This document shows positions 32,626 to 44,564 of a stretch of DNA of 64,000 nt, piece by piece; position 1 is the first letter of the stretch, and every line of letters starts with the position of its first letter. A model generated the notes under the pieces. That model was given only the letters and a program-made list of their open reading frames with translations, was not told where the DNA came from and did no database searches. Both the position numbers and the translations under genes were made by a program. The stretch is from Sequoia sempervirens. Taxonomy: Eukaryota > Streptophyta > Pinopsida > Cupressales > Cupressaceae. The stretch is from contig VDFB02000001.1 in NCBI GenBank assembly GCA_007258455.2, positions 14,281,747 through 14,345,746 on the forward strand, written 5' to 3'.

Positions 32626-34117
32626 TGTTAGACACACATGATAACTGAGAGGGGTGTGAATTAGTTGTGGATTAAAACCTTCAAACCATTATTAATCTTT
32701 AAACCCTTATTAAGCATCAACATGAATGTAAATAAATGAGATATCAACAGATCAACAACCATACATAATAGAACACCAAATTTACGTGAAAAACCCTAAT
32801 TAGGAAAAAAAAGTGAGGATTAACTCACATATATATGAATATCAACATCAATTAAAAAAGGTTCACTATCGAAAGGGTTCACTACACAAAAGAAAGAAAG
32901 GCCCACTACTAGGGGCTCACTACCCAAGATCACTTTTTCTAAATTATAAGAGATTACAAAGAAAATGTTACAAGGAGGTTCACTACCTCATAGCAATAGG
33001 AGAATCCACCACAACAACTCTTCACAATCCATCACATTCGGCTCAATGTCTCCAACAACTTCAAGAACACTGAGATGTAGACACCTTTTGGTCACTACTT
33101 TTGGTAGCCTTAGGCATTCATGATTTCACTTATATCTCAACATATGATCACATACACATCATTTCACACCACATTTCACCTCACACTTCTCCAACAATTA
33201 ACCTTGCATATATACCTTCCTCAACCATGAATAACCTTCTCCAAGTTGACTTTAATGAAATGTATGCACCTCAAACGTGCAACCACCAAATAGGTGGACA
33301 CAAAACACTTCCACGATGGAAATAAGTGAAGGAAAACTACATCAAGGTTTCATCAAGACCCAAATCTACATTGACACACTACACCAAGCTTCAAAAAATC
33401 ATGAAGAACATCTACAAATAGCACTAACATGCTAGGTTGGCTAAATTGGCATCAATGTTACTAAGCGACCAAATTCACACTTCACCAAGTCCAAAAAAAT
33501 CTTGCGAACCAGGTAGCAACATTACACAACATCTTGGAATGTTCCAACACAAACAAAATATTCAAAATCATTGGCACAAACACATGAAACTGAAAATGTT
33601 ATCATCCTTTACAACTAGTCAAACTGCCACTAAGACACAACTCATGAACCAAGATTGTAGAGTAGCTGAACACCAAACAAACCAAGGAAGATAGATAAAA
33701 GCATTATTAGAATATTTTCAAATTTGAAAGACAAGAAACTTTAATGCAGAGAAATGCAGAGCAATTTCATTTCTCCCAGATATCTCTGCACAATCTTGCT
33801 CACTGTCAAATACATCTTTTGTTGCTGCACGATCTAGAACCTAAAGCTCTAGATATAACACATTCAAAGAACATTGATCATCACATCTAAACTACACAAG
33901 AACATCTTCAAGCATGAATAAATGTGGAGCACAATACAAAATACATCCTTGACACCTTGTACACTCTTTATACAAATTTTCTCAAAAGCACTTGGAAACC
34001 AAGTGACCATGTTGCATTTGCAACACCTGATCAACACCACAAACACCTTCTAATCATGACCATACTAGAGATTGACATCAATGATAGCACTAATAAAAAC
34101 ATAGTGCAAAAATAACA
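32626..34117 (-). repeat. copia C2 5' LTR
   Basis: Plus-strand ends TGTTAGACAC and AAAATAACA form a TGTTA/TAACA inverted pair, length about 1,492 bp. The inner end adjoins the primer site. CACCAAATTTACGTGAAAAACCC near 32,780 is typical of copia R/U5 regions. Short open frames inside have no domain. Confidence 0.7.
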
Positions 34118-34339
34118 TATATCCATTCAAATTTGAATCAGATGGATTTTGATCCTAGATCTTCTCCTCCATCGTCTATTTACACTTGCATGTTTAATTA
34201 CGCACACAAGTTGAAGTGAGTAAAAATTAAACCTTAAGGTTTGGAACCAGGAAGTGTTTTGAAACATGATTGAGAAAAACATGATTTCATATTCCTTCCC
34301 AAAAAGAGAAGTTACCACTTGTATTCTTTTAGATTTATG

Positions 34340-34870
34340 TTATGTTGAGGAAGTGTATTGGCATAAAAAATCTATAGACAACTAGATTGAGGAGGGATAT
34401 AACGAAAAATATTTTTATCAAGTTATAATGGCTTAGAGGTCGAGTAATAGAATTATTTTGATTAAAATTTCTTCTAATCAATGTACTATAGATCCTTCAT
34501 GTGTTAGGACTAAAGCAACTGGCTACTTTTTTTACCTTCTCACTACCCCTATGGATTGTGAGAGAAGGAATTTATCTTCCTTTACAAACTATATTCCCCA
34601 TTTGATTAGGGAGCCACATAATCACATGCTCTTTTTTTGATGGAAAAGATTTAATATGTGGTTTTTTCCCCAAGAGGATAAAGCTCTAGGATTGGATGGA
34701 TTTTAGGCTAACTTCTCCCGTGCCTCTTGGGATATCATTGGTAGTGATCTCATGAAGGTAGTAGATGAATCTAAAGTATCTAGGAACAATTTCAAAGAAT
34801 ATAAAGTTTACTTTTTTAGATCTCATTATAAAGGGAAAAACCCAAGGCTTATTATTTTATAAAATACTAT
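34340..34870 (+). pseudogene. LINE reverse transcriptase fragment
   Basis: The plus-strand frames near 34,670-34,800 read PQEDKALGLDGF, then ANFSRASWDIIGSDLMKVVDES, the LINE RT entry motif (compare the family pattern P-G-P-D-G-F...F...W..I..D). It is preceded by an upstream L1-type linker with stops (34,440-34,660). Only about 170 codons remain and the rest of ORF2 is missing, so this is a decayed L1-like remnant. Confidence 0.7.
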
Positions 34871-34972
34871 TCAAAAATTATTTCAAAAGTAATTATTAAT
34901 TATTAAAGTCTCTTCTTTCAATTTTTTTTTTTTGAGAATGAGGAGGTTTTGTTCATGGTTGTCAATAATGGA

Positions 34973-36489
34973 TGTTACAAGTTATTTGATCTTGAAAATA
35001 TTTGTAAGAGGATATTCCACAATTTATTTAATCTACAAATTCTACTAACATTCTAGTATATTAACAATAAAGGAATAAAAAAATGAAATAAAGAAAAGAA
35101 CAACCCCATAAGAAAGTTAAACACCCTGAAATTTTTTCGTTAGAATAAACTAACTTTCAAAGTATTGAAAAATAATATATTCTTAAAAATTACAATATAA
35201 TATCAAGCTTTGAGCCTTCACAAACAATCAACACTCAATAAAGGATAAAATCATGCAATATATGACCTTTAGTAGTAGTGAGCAACTATTGTTGCATTCT
35301 TCATAAAACTGATCTATGAATAAATGAGGTCCACTCATCCCATACCATGTTCCTTAAGATGTCTCAATAAATAACTCTAACCTCCAAGTGTTTACACCAA
35401 GCTTCACTCACAATAAGCATGAATTCAATAGTATCTAACCTCATCCCAAGTACTATATTTATAGGTGAGACCAAAAAACTAAGTTTTCTAGCCACCAATA
35501 ATTAATGCACCAAAGTAACACATACCAAAGTGGTTGCCCAAGTTTAACTCTTCACCTAAGAGTCATTTCGACACCCAAGACAATCCAAATTCTCTTTGTA
35601 ATACAAGCACCCAAGATGACTTGTCTTCATGTTGCCCCTCATTAAATGTTTAAAAAAATTCTAATAATTAAATACATTTATCCAACATGCCTCTCATATT
35701 AAATGTATTTTTCTAATGTGTGTTCCACATTAAATTTGAGCCCATTAAGCCATGTGCTCACTAAACCATGATCCCCAACATTAAATGCACTTATCTAGTG
35801 TGCCTCCAATATTAAATACATTTTCAATGTCCTATACAACAACTACCAATAAAAAATTTGTACCCCTAAAATGTGTCACTGTAGTTCAAAGTATACCATA
35901 AATTCATAAAATATCAAATATTTTCTCCAAGGTATAACTCTTTTATAGGAATATTCTTGGATGACCCTAAAAGGAAATCATGACAAATTTATAGCTAATC
36001 AAATTAAGGTAACAATACAAGAAATAAATCTACAACAATTGTAGTAGAATAACAACACTAGATATAGAAATAAAGAAGAGAAGAACATAACATAGAACAT
36101 AGTCTAGGAAAACTCTATAAAGAGGAAAAAAAACCTTCAAAGTACACACCTAATGTATTATTTAACAATAAGAGTTTGAATACAATAGTAAATTCTTTGT
36201 GTTTCATACAAAATCTACACTCTAAACATGGAATAGCACTAGCATCAAAAGCCATTAAAAATGAAACATATAATTCTCATCCCAAGCCCTCTATATATAG
36301 GCTAAGGAGATCTAGGAAGCCATGAATGGTTTACTAAAACCATGTAACAATAATGGAATATCAATATTTTATCTAAGTGGGGTTCCATTTCACATGTGGG
36401 TACATTATTTATGGTGTTGTAAAATATTAAAATATATGACTGGACCTAGGACTTGCAAGGTGTACAGACTTTGTCCCCTAGTCCTAACA
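34973..36489 (-). repeat. copia C3 3' LTR
   Basis: Plus-strand ends TGTTACAAG and GTCCTAACA give a TGTTA/TAACA pair, about 1.5 kb. On the minus strand the LTR begins TGTTAGGACTAGGGG right after a polypurine tract (CAAGTGGGAGAT, 36,490-36,502). A TATA box (CTATATATAG) is at 36,291-36,300. The left end is less certain. The interior is AT-rich with repeated ATTAAATG-like phrases near 35,640-35,830. Confidence 0.55.
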
Positions 36490-36544
36490 ATCTCCCACTT
36501 GTTGTACTATATGGTAGGGGTTGATCCCCTATCCATCATGCACC

Positions 36545-37220
36545 ATATAAATTTTTCTGTACTCACAAGTTTCATCAACACAACAACAACATTTACAATA
36601 TATCCACCTTCTCAACCATGTCATAGACAAATTAATACTTCACATCAATGTGCTTTGTCAACATGAAAAAGGTTGTTTTCTACCAAGTTGATGACACACT
36701 GACTATTAAAATAAATCAAAATTATATATTGACTCAACTCAACATTTGAACACAATCTTCAAAGCCACATTTTATTCCCATATGCATGATTAGTTGTCAT
36801 GCAGTCATCTTTTATAGTCAAATAACAACCACTACCTATCATTTTTTCATCCAACTAGTTACACCAGCAAAAAAGGTAACCACAAACCCATTGATAGACC
36901 TCCTACTATCCACATCCCTCACCCAATCATAATCCAAAAATCCCTAAATATCCACTAATTAGGTAATGTTTAGTCAAATGCAAACCATAACATACAAACA
37001 AATACCAATTTGCATAGGAAATGTGACTCATGTCCTCTATCTCATCTAATGGTTGGATTCTACTCTAGTAAAATATTTGTTTCCATCAGAATGAAAACAT
37101 TCACAAACTTGAAATATTACATACTAAAACATTGCACAAAGATTTATCATACTTCCTCTAACTAAACCAAAGTTTTGTGTTAGCTCTATCTCTCCTAATC
37201 TCCTTGCCTAAGATAAAATT
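36545..37220 (-). pseudogene. copia C3 RT/RNase H C-terminal remnant
   Basis: Just upstream of the C3 polypurine tract. In broken minus frames: EDMSHISYANWYLF near 37,050 (the ..HI.YA..G.LMYA region of copia RT), VRDVDSRRSINGFV near 36,890 and WMKK, and TKHIDVKY.FVYDMVEKVDI near 36,590-36,650, the conserved end of copia RNase H. Nearly every 20-40 codons there is a stop, so it is older than the copia fragment at 49.7-50.6 kb. Confidence 0.7.
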
Positions 37221-37334
37221 TTCTCCCTTAAGTTCTTCATATCAATAGAAAGAAGATTTAAAAGACTTAGTAATATGCATATTTTTAGTATAAAAAAATA
37301 AAGTGAAATAAAAATAAACAATCACCAACATGAG

Positions 37335-37545
37335 GGGACTACCCTTTAGTGAAATGGTGGGGATTCTTGCATGTAGTGCCAACAACCAAGGTTCAAACCT
37401 CGTAGGATTACTCTCTACCATGTCAAGAATTGAGGGGTGCCCAAGATCTTGTATCTTGATTTACCCATGAGATGTAGAGTGGGCTATTTGCATTCCACCT
37501 AGGGGTACATTGCTAGCTTAAATTTTTTAATTTAAAACACCATGT
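37335..37545 (+). mobile_element. tRNA-derived SINE-like element
   Basis: An A-box-like TTAGTGAAATGGTGGGG and, about 45 bases on, a B-box-like GGTTCAAACCTCG, the RNA polymerase III internal promoter layout of tRNA-derived SINEs. Body of about 150 bases follows, ending in an A/T-rich tail. Confidence 0.5.
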
Positions 37546-37559
37546 GTCAACAAAGGTAG

Positions 37560-38760
37560 TGTTTCGAGCAAAAAAATATGGAGTGCAATTGTGGGAAAAG
37601 TAGAGGAGTGCGAAATCAAGAAAGTGAGCTATAGAACAATGTTACAATGAAGGAAAAAAAAAGCACAAGAAGATCAAAAATCATACTTGTAATCAATTTT
37701 TAGTTGAAATCCTATTCCCTAAACCTAAAGAAAAGAAAGGTGATATAATTTAGGTTGATGTCATAGAGGAAGTGGCTTGTGATTCCAAAGAACTAGAAAA
37801 CATTGCCATCATCACCCACTTCTTTGAAAAATGATATACCAAGAAGGAAATTGGTGGTTGGGTATCATGACATTGGAATTTCAATCCAATATCAAAATTT
37901 TCTTCCAAAAAGCTTCTTTGTGGTAACTTTCAAAAATAAAAACCAAAGAGATTGCATCTTAGACAGTGATGATTGGTGATTCAAATTGTCTAATCTATAT
38001 TTTAAAAAATGGATACCAAAATTTGATCCCTTGGAAACATCACCCACATAATTTCTAATACGACTAAGGTTGTACATCCTCCCATAAGAATATTGGTCTA
38101 GAAAATTCTTAGCCAAGATCAGAGATAAAATTGGATGCACCATCAAGGTTGATCTAAGAAATGGTGAATCTCTTATATATGCCCAAATTTAGATAATGGA
38201 AATACAAGAAATTTTGAAGGCAATTAAATTAACTTTGGTTGAAGCACAATGGGCGCAAGGCATAGAAATTGAGGAAGCAATTTTTTTTTTTGAAATTTTC
38301 AATGGATCCCTCCCAAATTCCAAAAAGTATGGGTACCAAAGGATAAAAATACAGAAACAAACTTGACAATCTGACATCTCCAACCTCTAAAAAATAAATT
38401 GTAACTCCTCTCCTTCCATAAGAGCCATAAGTAATGAAGCATGATGAAAAAATTGATGAGGTCAATGTAGAAGACCACCTTAATGAGACCTATGTGAGCA
38501 TGGAAATAGTCAAAGAAGAAAATAAAGATGAAATTTCTTAATAAAATAAGGAAGATTGTAAATAGATGTAGTCAATATTTTTGACCCTAAATGTATAAGC
38601 TAGTCCATTGTGAAGCTACTAAAATCTAGTGTGATAAATTCCAAAGTTGGAAGGAAATCCAATAAATAGAAAAGGCAGGAGGAGGCCCTTAACCACAACC
38701 AAGATTCAATCAAAACCTATATGCTGAGATCCAAGGGAGGAAACACTTTCCTTTGGAGAG
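37560..38760 (+). pseudogene. LINE ORF1 (DUF4283-type) remnant
   Basis: Plus-strand frames give FVVTFKNKNQRDCIL near 37,920, then KKWIPKFDPLETSP and RLRLYILP.EYWSRKFLAKI near 38,010-38,130, then DLRNGESLIYAQI, the order seen in the DUF4283 nucleic-acid-binding ORF1 of plant L1 elements. It contains several stops. The minus frames in this stretch are shadows. ORF2 follows at 38,763. Confidence 0.65.
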
Positions 38761-38762
38761 TA

Positions 38763-39000
38763 ATGAAGATCCTCACATGGAATATTAGGGGCTTAAATGC
38801 CCCTAAAAAGAAGTGCATGATCAAGCACTAGATGGAAAGTCAATTGATTGAGTTGACTCTACTACAAGAGACAAATTTATGCAAAAAAGAGGTGGAAATT
38901 TTTTTATGACATTTTAAAGGATGCCCAAGACACTTCTTTGAAGTGAATGGTGCTTTTGGTGGTATCACAACATTGTGAACGTTTTAAAAAATCAACATCG
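38763..39000 (+). pseudogene. LINE ORF2 endonuclease N-terminus
   Basis: ATG at 38,763 reads MKILTWNIRGLNAPKKKCMI, then LTLLQETNLCKKE after one stop: the start of an L1-type apurinic endonuclease with the Asn (WNIRG) and Glu (QET) of the active site. The frame is lost near 39,000, where SINE DNA begins, so RT is absent here. Confidence 0.8.
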
Positions 39001-39059
39001 AACCAATTTCATCATGTACGAATTGGATGGTTGTTAAGGTATAAAGTCTGATCAAATCT

Positions 39060-39255
39060 CAAATTTATTATTTTTTTATATTTTATTTTTTAAAAAAGGG
39101 GTAAACGCTTTTGACCCGGAGCTATGAACCGGTGAGGTCGCAAATGGGAGACCTCATCCCCAATTTAAACATTCAACAATTACACCCCCACAGGGTTTGA
39201 ACCTTGATGGTAAGAACAACACCATAACAACTTAACCATCATACCATGCCACAAT
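39060..39255 (-). mobile_element. tRNA-derived SINE
   Basis: On the minus strand: A-box-like TGGTTAAGTTGTTATGG, then B box GGTTCAAACCC (about 39,195-39,205), a body, and an A-rich tail at about 39,060-39,090. Part of it is repeated at 39,403-39,512 by the tandem duplication. Confidence 0.65.
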
Positions 39256-39658
39256 TAGAAATTTATCATTTTTAATGCATATGGTGTTGGTGTGAATAAA
39301 TGTCTTGTACCTAGTTAATTCCTTACTAGGAGACTTAGGGGACTTATTCACATGTTAAGTTTACATAGGTCCTAGGAATTTTTATAGAAGAATTAGTTGT
39401 TTGGAGACCTCATCCCCAATTTAAACATTCAACAATTACACCCCCACAGGGTTTGAACCTAGATGGTAAGAACAACACCATAACAACTTAACCATCATAC
39501 CATGCCATAATTGGCAATTTATCATTTTTAATGTATATGGTGTTGGTGTGAATAAATGTCTTGTACCTAGTTAATTCCTTACTAGGAGACTTAGGGGACT
39601 TATTCACATGTTAAGTTTACATAGGTTCTAGGAATCTTTATAGAAGAATTAGTTGTCA
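39147..39658 (+). repeat. 256-bp tandem duplication (SINE part + LTR start)
   Basis: Bases 39,147-39,402 and 39,403-39,658 are near-identical (a handful of differences). Each unit holds the inner SINE half followed by the first 116 bases of the copia C4 LTR (TGTTGGTGTGAATAAATG at 39,285 and 39,541), so the duplication happened after C4 inserted next to the SINE. Confidence 0.9.
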
Positions 39659-39909
39659 TGTCTAGATTTTATCTTTTCCTAGGTAGTTATGATAAGTTGT
39701 CTTATATCATAAGATTAAGACACTTGTCATAATATTATGACATCTTATGTCTCACCTTGGCTATATAACCAAGGGTATCTCATACATTGTATATTGAATT
39801 CTATAATTGATAGGAATACAATTTATTCTTGTCATATTGATATTCTCTCTTTTTGCTTTCCATTTGGCCTCTAGATCTTGGAAGGCTATCTCCATAGCCA
39901 ACTCTAACA
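39541..39909 (+). repeat. copia C4 5' LTR
   Basis: 369 bp, TGTTGGTGTG...ACTCTAACA, with a TATA-like CTATATAA near 39,762 and the primer site immediately after. The 3' copy starts at 43,777 and an inverted relative occupies 43,881-44,289. Confidence 0.9.
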
Positions 39910-39929
39910 TGGTATCAGAGCAAGTTGGG
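39910..39929 (+). promoter_or_regulatory. copia C4 primer-binding site
   Basis: TGGTATCAGAGCAAGTTGGG, the standard initiator tRNA-Met site of copia elements, directly adjoining the LTR. Confidence 0.9.
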
Positions 39930-41407
39930 TGCCTTTGGTTAGCCATTTTTTGAGAGATATTGGTAGATATTAAAAAATTGAGTATTCTTTTCTCTCGCAT
40001 CGTATGATGATATGGAGAATTAAAAAACTTGATAGAAATACCAGATTTTAAGAGGGTTCCTCTTTGTGGCTTTGTATTGTAGGTTCAAATTGGAGCTTTT
40101 TGGTGCAAATCTAAGCTCACTATTGAGTTTTGTGTGTTTGAGAAAGTCAAAATTTCCTTTTGTTTTGTCCAAATCAAACATATGAGGCTAGATCTATTAG
40201 GGTTTGAAGTTGAAGAGTGGTTGCCAGATCTAAAAGGTAGCTACAATTTTGGAGCATTTTGGGTCAAATCTGACCCTGCCATCATGTCCAGAAGGCTCAA
40301 AACCCCAAGATCAACTGTTAATTTACCAAAATCACACTTTCACCCAGGGCTTAAGGAAATTTTTTTCCTATTTGGTCATATGGTTGCATCATTGTAGGTC
40401 GCCATAATTAATCGATGGTTGCAATTTTTTTTATTTAAATTTATTTAATTTTTTTTTACCAATTTAAAGTTTTTTTTAAAAATATATTTAAAAATAAAAA
40501 TTAAAAAAATGCATTATCATAGACTATACCTACGACTGCAGGTATTAGTAGTACCCTACAGTACGTAGGGGCCTGCTAGGTTGCCGCGTGGTGTAGGTCA
40601 AAGGCCCTGCTAGTAGCCCCAATGGTTGAGATTTTAAAATCGATACGAAATCAAATAAAAACTGGCACTTAATTAAATCACCATTTAAATCAAAATATTT
40701 TGTGAGATATTTGAAGATTTCGTCATTGAAAATTTGTTGGCAACTAGAGAGAATATATTGACCACCTGGAAGAATATTTTGATGGTGATGACTTAGAAAC
40801 TGTCAAATTTAATGCCATGGAGTGCTAATGTCAGCATGGCATCAACGTGATGTCACCAACTTAAATATTTTCCCCCCCTCATGGTTTGAGTTTTGATTTT
40901 TAAACACTCATAATTCGGGCTCATGATCTATGTTTTTCGAGCAATTTTTTTATTTGGAGCAAAATTTTGTGCTCTTCACAATGGTGTAGATAGATTTTGA
41001 CTTTGGTTTTTTGATTCTCCAAAAGTTGCATATTCTCACAGGTGTTGCTGCATCATTCTCATTTTGGGTACTTTAGGGGCTCTGTTTTCACTCCTACAAT
41101 AACATTTTTGGGTGCCATTTTTTTTTGAAAGTGCATAATTTTTCATGTAATTTTCAATGGTATGATTAGATTGATCTCATTTTGTATGAAAATTGTACTT
41201 GATTCTATGGGAAATTTTGGCATTTACATGTACCAAGATCAAGACCACTTCGTTGTTTTTGGAAAGTGGCATTTGTACTCGCACTAATCATAAAGTGCCA
41301 AGCTCATATAGTTTTTGGGGTTCTTTGATTGAGTGAATTTGGGGGGATTCTTCTTGTGGTTGTGGTTGCATTCCTCTTGATTTGTGTTATTTCCTTCTAT
41401 TTTCATC
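39930..41407 (+). other. copia C4 leader
   Basis: About 1.5 kb with no conserved ORF; an 87-codon frame at 40,134-40,397 has no domain. A GC-rich patch at 40,540-40,630 (with CCTGCTAGGTTGCCGCG) stands out from the AT-rich surroundings. Long leaders before gag are common in gag-only elements. Confidence 0.5.
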
Positions 41408-42214
41408 ATGAAGCCATCTACAATTCCACTTCTAACACCTTACAACTATCCTAAATGGAAATTTGACATGAACAAATTTCTAGGAGTTAAGAGATTGTAT
41501 AGGATAGTTATTGGGCTTGATGATGAACCAAAAAATGATGAAGCTAAAAAGAATAAGTGGTTGAATAGTTGTGAAGAATCCTTTGGCTATTTGTGCTTCT
41601 ATGTCTCTCCCGAGTTGTTATTTCACATTGAGCACTTGGATACACCCATGGATATGTGGAGTATATTGCCAAATTTATTTGGGAAAACAAATGAAATTCA
41701 AGAACATTTATTGGAGAATGAATTAATAAGTATCAATCCATGTAATTTTGACAAAATACAAGACTTCATCACCAAATTCAAGTCACTAAGAACACGATTG
41801 AAGGATTGTAAAATTGAGAAATCAGATACACAATTGGTGTTAAGTGTTCTTTCAAAGCTACGACCTGAATATTCAGTCTTTGTGTGTACTCTCTATACTA
41901 CAAAGAATGCCTTTGGAAGTGAATTTAAGATGCCTTCCTTTGCGGATTTTACTATGCAACTCACTAGGGAGCAAGATAAGCTTATTCAATTGGGTGCTTT
42001 AAAGTCTTCAAAATCCCACGTGTTGATTGTAAAGGATGAGAAGTCTTCAAGTGGAAAAGAAGAGAAAAAGAAAAAGCCTAAGAAGAACACACAATCTGCA
42101 TCTAATTCTATAGAAAAACATAAAATTTCCTCTTCTAAGGGGGGAACATCTAAGGAGAGGCCTACTTGTGCATATTGCAATAAGGAAGGACATGAAAAAC
42201 ACTATTTTTTATAA
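41408..42214 (+). pseudogene. copia C4 gag
   Basis: An intact 268-codon frame from the ATG at 41,408 (an in-frame ATG at 41,384 is less likely, since MKPSTIPLLTPYNYPKWKFD is the usual gag opening). UBN2-type core: FGYLCFYVSPELLF, MDMWSILPNLFGK, IQDFITKFKSLRTRLKDC, LVLSVLSKLRPEYSVFV. A Lys-rich linker precedes the zinc knuckle CAYCNKEGHEKHYF, whose last Cys has become Tyr or is displaced by the stop. The open capsid frame contrasts with the lost pol and fits a gag-dependent non-autonomous element, though chance survival is possible. Confidence 0.85.
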
Positions 42215-43410
42215 GAAGGATATTGATGAATTAAAAAATCTTCCCAAAAATAATTAGATTGCTTTTCCTTCTAGAATGTTTGAATCACCTTCTCCTCCTT
42301 CTTCAAAACAATCTACTAAGGATAAAGTTTGTGCTGGTTTGTCTTCTACATCAAGAAATAAAGGTCATGCTCTTTGTGCTTTTTTAGGTCATGGAACAAG
42401 GAGATGTAATCTAGATTTAGGAGCATCTCATCATATGGCAACTTCATAGTCTATCTACTATGTCTCCTATTTTGATGGGAAACAATACATACATGAGTGT
42501 AATTGGGAAGGGGTCTATTAGTTTTGGGGAAAACACTTTCTAGGATGTTTTGTGCATTCTTCATTTGAAAAACAATCTTCTTTCCATATATTAGATTGCA
42601 CATGATGGAGATGGGAGGAATGTGGAGTTCACTCCTGATTTAGTCATCATTCAAGACTTGGAGAGTAGAGAGATTATTGCTATTGAGATGGTTGATCATT
42701 CATATCAGTTGTATGCCTTTGAAAATTTTGGTTCTAATGGTGACATTTTTGCTTTGGCTATTGATCACACTTCTAGTATGAATCACGATTCAAAGGAGAC
42801 ATTTGGCTTCTTGAACTTGGGTGTTCTCACATTCAATCCAATTCTGATCCATGAATTTCATCTCCTCCATATACTATTGCAGTTGATGATGCTTATGTTA
42901 CTATAGATATGACTTCTTGTGATTTAGTACAACAAGATATTCATTGTCTTTTAGATTTGGTTACTTGTGATGGCTTCTTGACAGGTATTTTAGACTTGTT
43001 TGTGGAGTCTCATATTTTAGATTTGGGAGACCTCATTGATTGCTTTCATCTTCTCTTTGATGGAGACAATCCTTTTTCAATTGTTGCAAGGGAACACTTT
43101 GAACCTCTTGTTCATTCTCTACATGATCATACTTTGTAGTTTGACATGAGTGTGGATAATTTTGGACAACATTTGGAGGATTTTTTGTCTCCAAAGGAAA
43201 TATCATTGTCTTTGGATTGTGTTCTACAATCATCTCTACTAGGTTTTGGATTTTCCTCTTCAGTAATGTGGTCTAGAACACCTATTTGGAGTGTGTCAAC
43301 TTTCGGCATCGACATGAAGATACTTGAGCATGCTTCAGAGAAATCAGACATCATTCTTCTCCTACATCTTCCTTTCAGGAATGGGAAGACATCCTACATA
43401 TCATCCTAGT
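42215..43410 (+). pseudogene. copia C4 protease remnant and Asp/Leu/His-rich tail
   Basis: After the gag stop, 42,414-42,450 reads LDLGASHHM, a copia protease active site (D-x-G-A-S) with Ser changed to Leu, broken by a stop soon after. At 42,622-42,906 the frame has DLVIIQDLESREIIAIEMVD, resembling the segment before integrase. From about 42,780 to 43,410 three consecutive open frames encode acidic, Leu/His/Asp-rich peptide (CDLVQQDIHCLLDLVTCDGF, DNFGQHLEDFLSPKEISL) that matches no integrase or RT motif. This tail replaces pol. Confidence 0.6.
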
Positions 43411-43776
43411 TTTGTTTTTTCCTAAGGGGAGGAACGTTGTTCGACGATCTTGGATCATATTTATCATTCAATGTTGAGATTATACCATTACAAGAGACTC
43501 ACCATTGAGGGGGACCTGCATGGTCTTTCTTCTTTTTCTCTCTTATGGGGGGGTCTTTTTCCTTATATAGGATTTTGGCCTTCTCATGCATCATTGAGAG
43601 CATTTTTACATTTCATCTCTCTTTTGGGGAGTCTTATCCCACTGGGTTTTCTCCTTTTCTCCATTTTTGAGAGATTGCATTTGCATTTGTACATGGGACC
43701 TAACATGGCCTAGTAGCTAGGACCCATTTTTGAATCACTTGGATAATAATCTACTACCTAAGTTGCACTTAAGGGG

Positions 43777-43848
43777 TGTTGGTGTGAATAAATGTCTTGT
43801 ACCTAGTTAGTTCCTTACTAGGAGACTTAGGGGACTTATTCACATGTT
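43777..43848 (+). repeat. copia C4 3' LTR, truncated
   Basis: The first 72 bases agree with the 5' LTR except a base or two, then similarity stops at CACATGT. The polypurine tract ACTTAAGGGG directly precedes it. Confidence 0.85.
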
Positions 43849-43868
43849 TGTAAGAGATGGTATAGAAT

Positions 43869-44289
43869 GTTCTAATACCATGTAAGAGTTGAATATTATC
43901 TCAACACCCAAGACCACCTACAAAAACAATGAAAACCTTCTACAAGAGAGTATGCAAGAATATGAGCTTGCTTGATATTAAAACCTATCAAAATGATGAT
44001 GAGGTATGAAGTATATTACATATGTGTACAATTACCTTCCATATATAGGAAAGGTGAGGAATAGGATTTAACATGATTGTAACATGTGTCTTAATCATAT
44101 GACATGAGATGACTAACAAACTAATTACCTAGGAATCAACACAAAATCAAGATAAGATAAGTTCTAGAAAATTCAACTAAGACTTCTAGAAAGAATCTTA
44201 TATCCTAAGTAAACATATAATGCGAATAAGTTTCCTAATTACCTAGAGAGATAAATTACTAGGTACAAGACATTATATTCACACCAACA
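43869..44289 (-). repeat. copia C5 LTR with primer site
   Basis: Minus-strand LTR TGTTGGTGTGAATATAATG...CTCTTACA (44,289-43,881), followed without spacer by TGGTATTAGAAC (43,880-43,869), an initiator-Met type primer site. On its other side (44,290-44,309) lies AAGTTGCACTCAAGGGTGGG, a polypurine-tract-like 3' end related to that of C4. The LTR therefore sits between a 3' end and a 5' end. Confidence 0.8.
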
Positions 44290-44531
44290 CCCACCCTTGA
44301 GTGCAACTTAGGGAGAAGATTATTATGCAAATGATGCAAGAAATATGCAAATATGGGTCCCAAATAAAAGGCCATGTTAAGTACCCATGTACAACTGCAA
44401 ATGAAATCTCTCACAAATGAAGAAAACGAGAAAAACCAATGGGACAAAACTCATCCCCAAAAGAGAGAAAATAAACAATCAAGTGAGGAAGGATGGAGGA
44501 ATCCATGATACCCCCAAAGCACACCATCCAT

Positions 44532-44564
<33 letters not shown>

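Larger units (their letters stand above)
31190..34117 (-). mobile_element. copia C2: 5' part only
   Basis: Minus-strand LTR (34,117-32,626), primer site, gag and the first part of the protease/pre-integrase region, ending abruptly at about 31,190. Integrase, RT, RNase H and 3' LTR are absent. It faces C1, which has the same LTR end, so the pair makes an inverted arrangement around the ORF at 30,612. Confidence 0.8.
39541..43848 (+). mobile_element. copia C4: gag-protease element lacking pol
   Basis: 5' LTR 39,541-39,909, primer site, 1.5-kb leader, gag, protease remnant, an unusual tail region, polypurine tract (TTAAGGGG, ending 43,776) and the first 72 bases of a 3' LTR (43,777-43,848). Between LTRs there is only about 3.9 kb and no integrase, RT or RNase H motif, so C4 depended on another element. 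Confidence 0.75.

Noticed and set aside
32813..34115. Several 60-86 codon frames that might be small genes
   Set aside because: They lie inside the copia C2 LTR and have no domain or shared start context.
37335..37400. A tRNA gene, because of box A/B-like text
   Set aside because: No cloverleaf with acceptor stem pairing can be formed; a SINE fits better.
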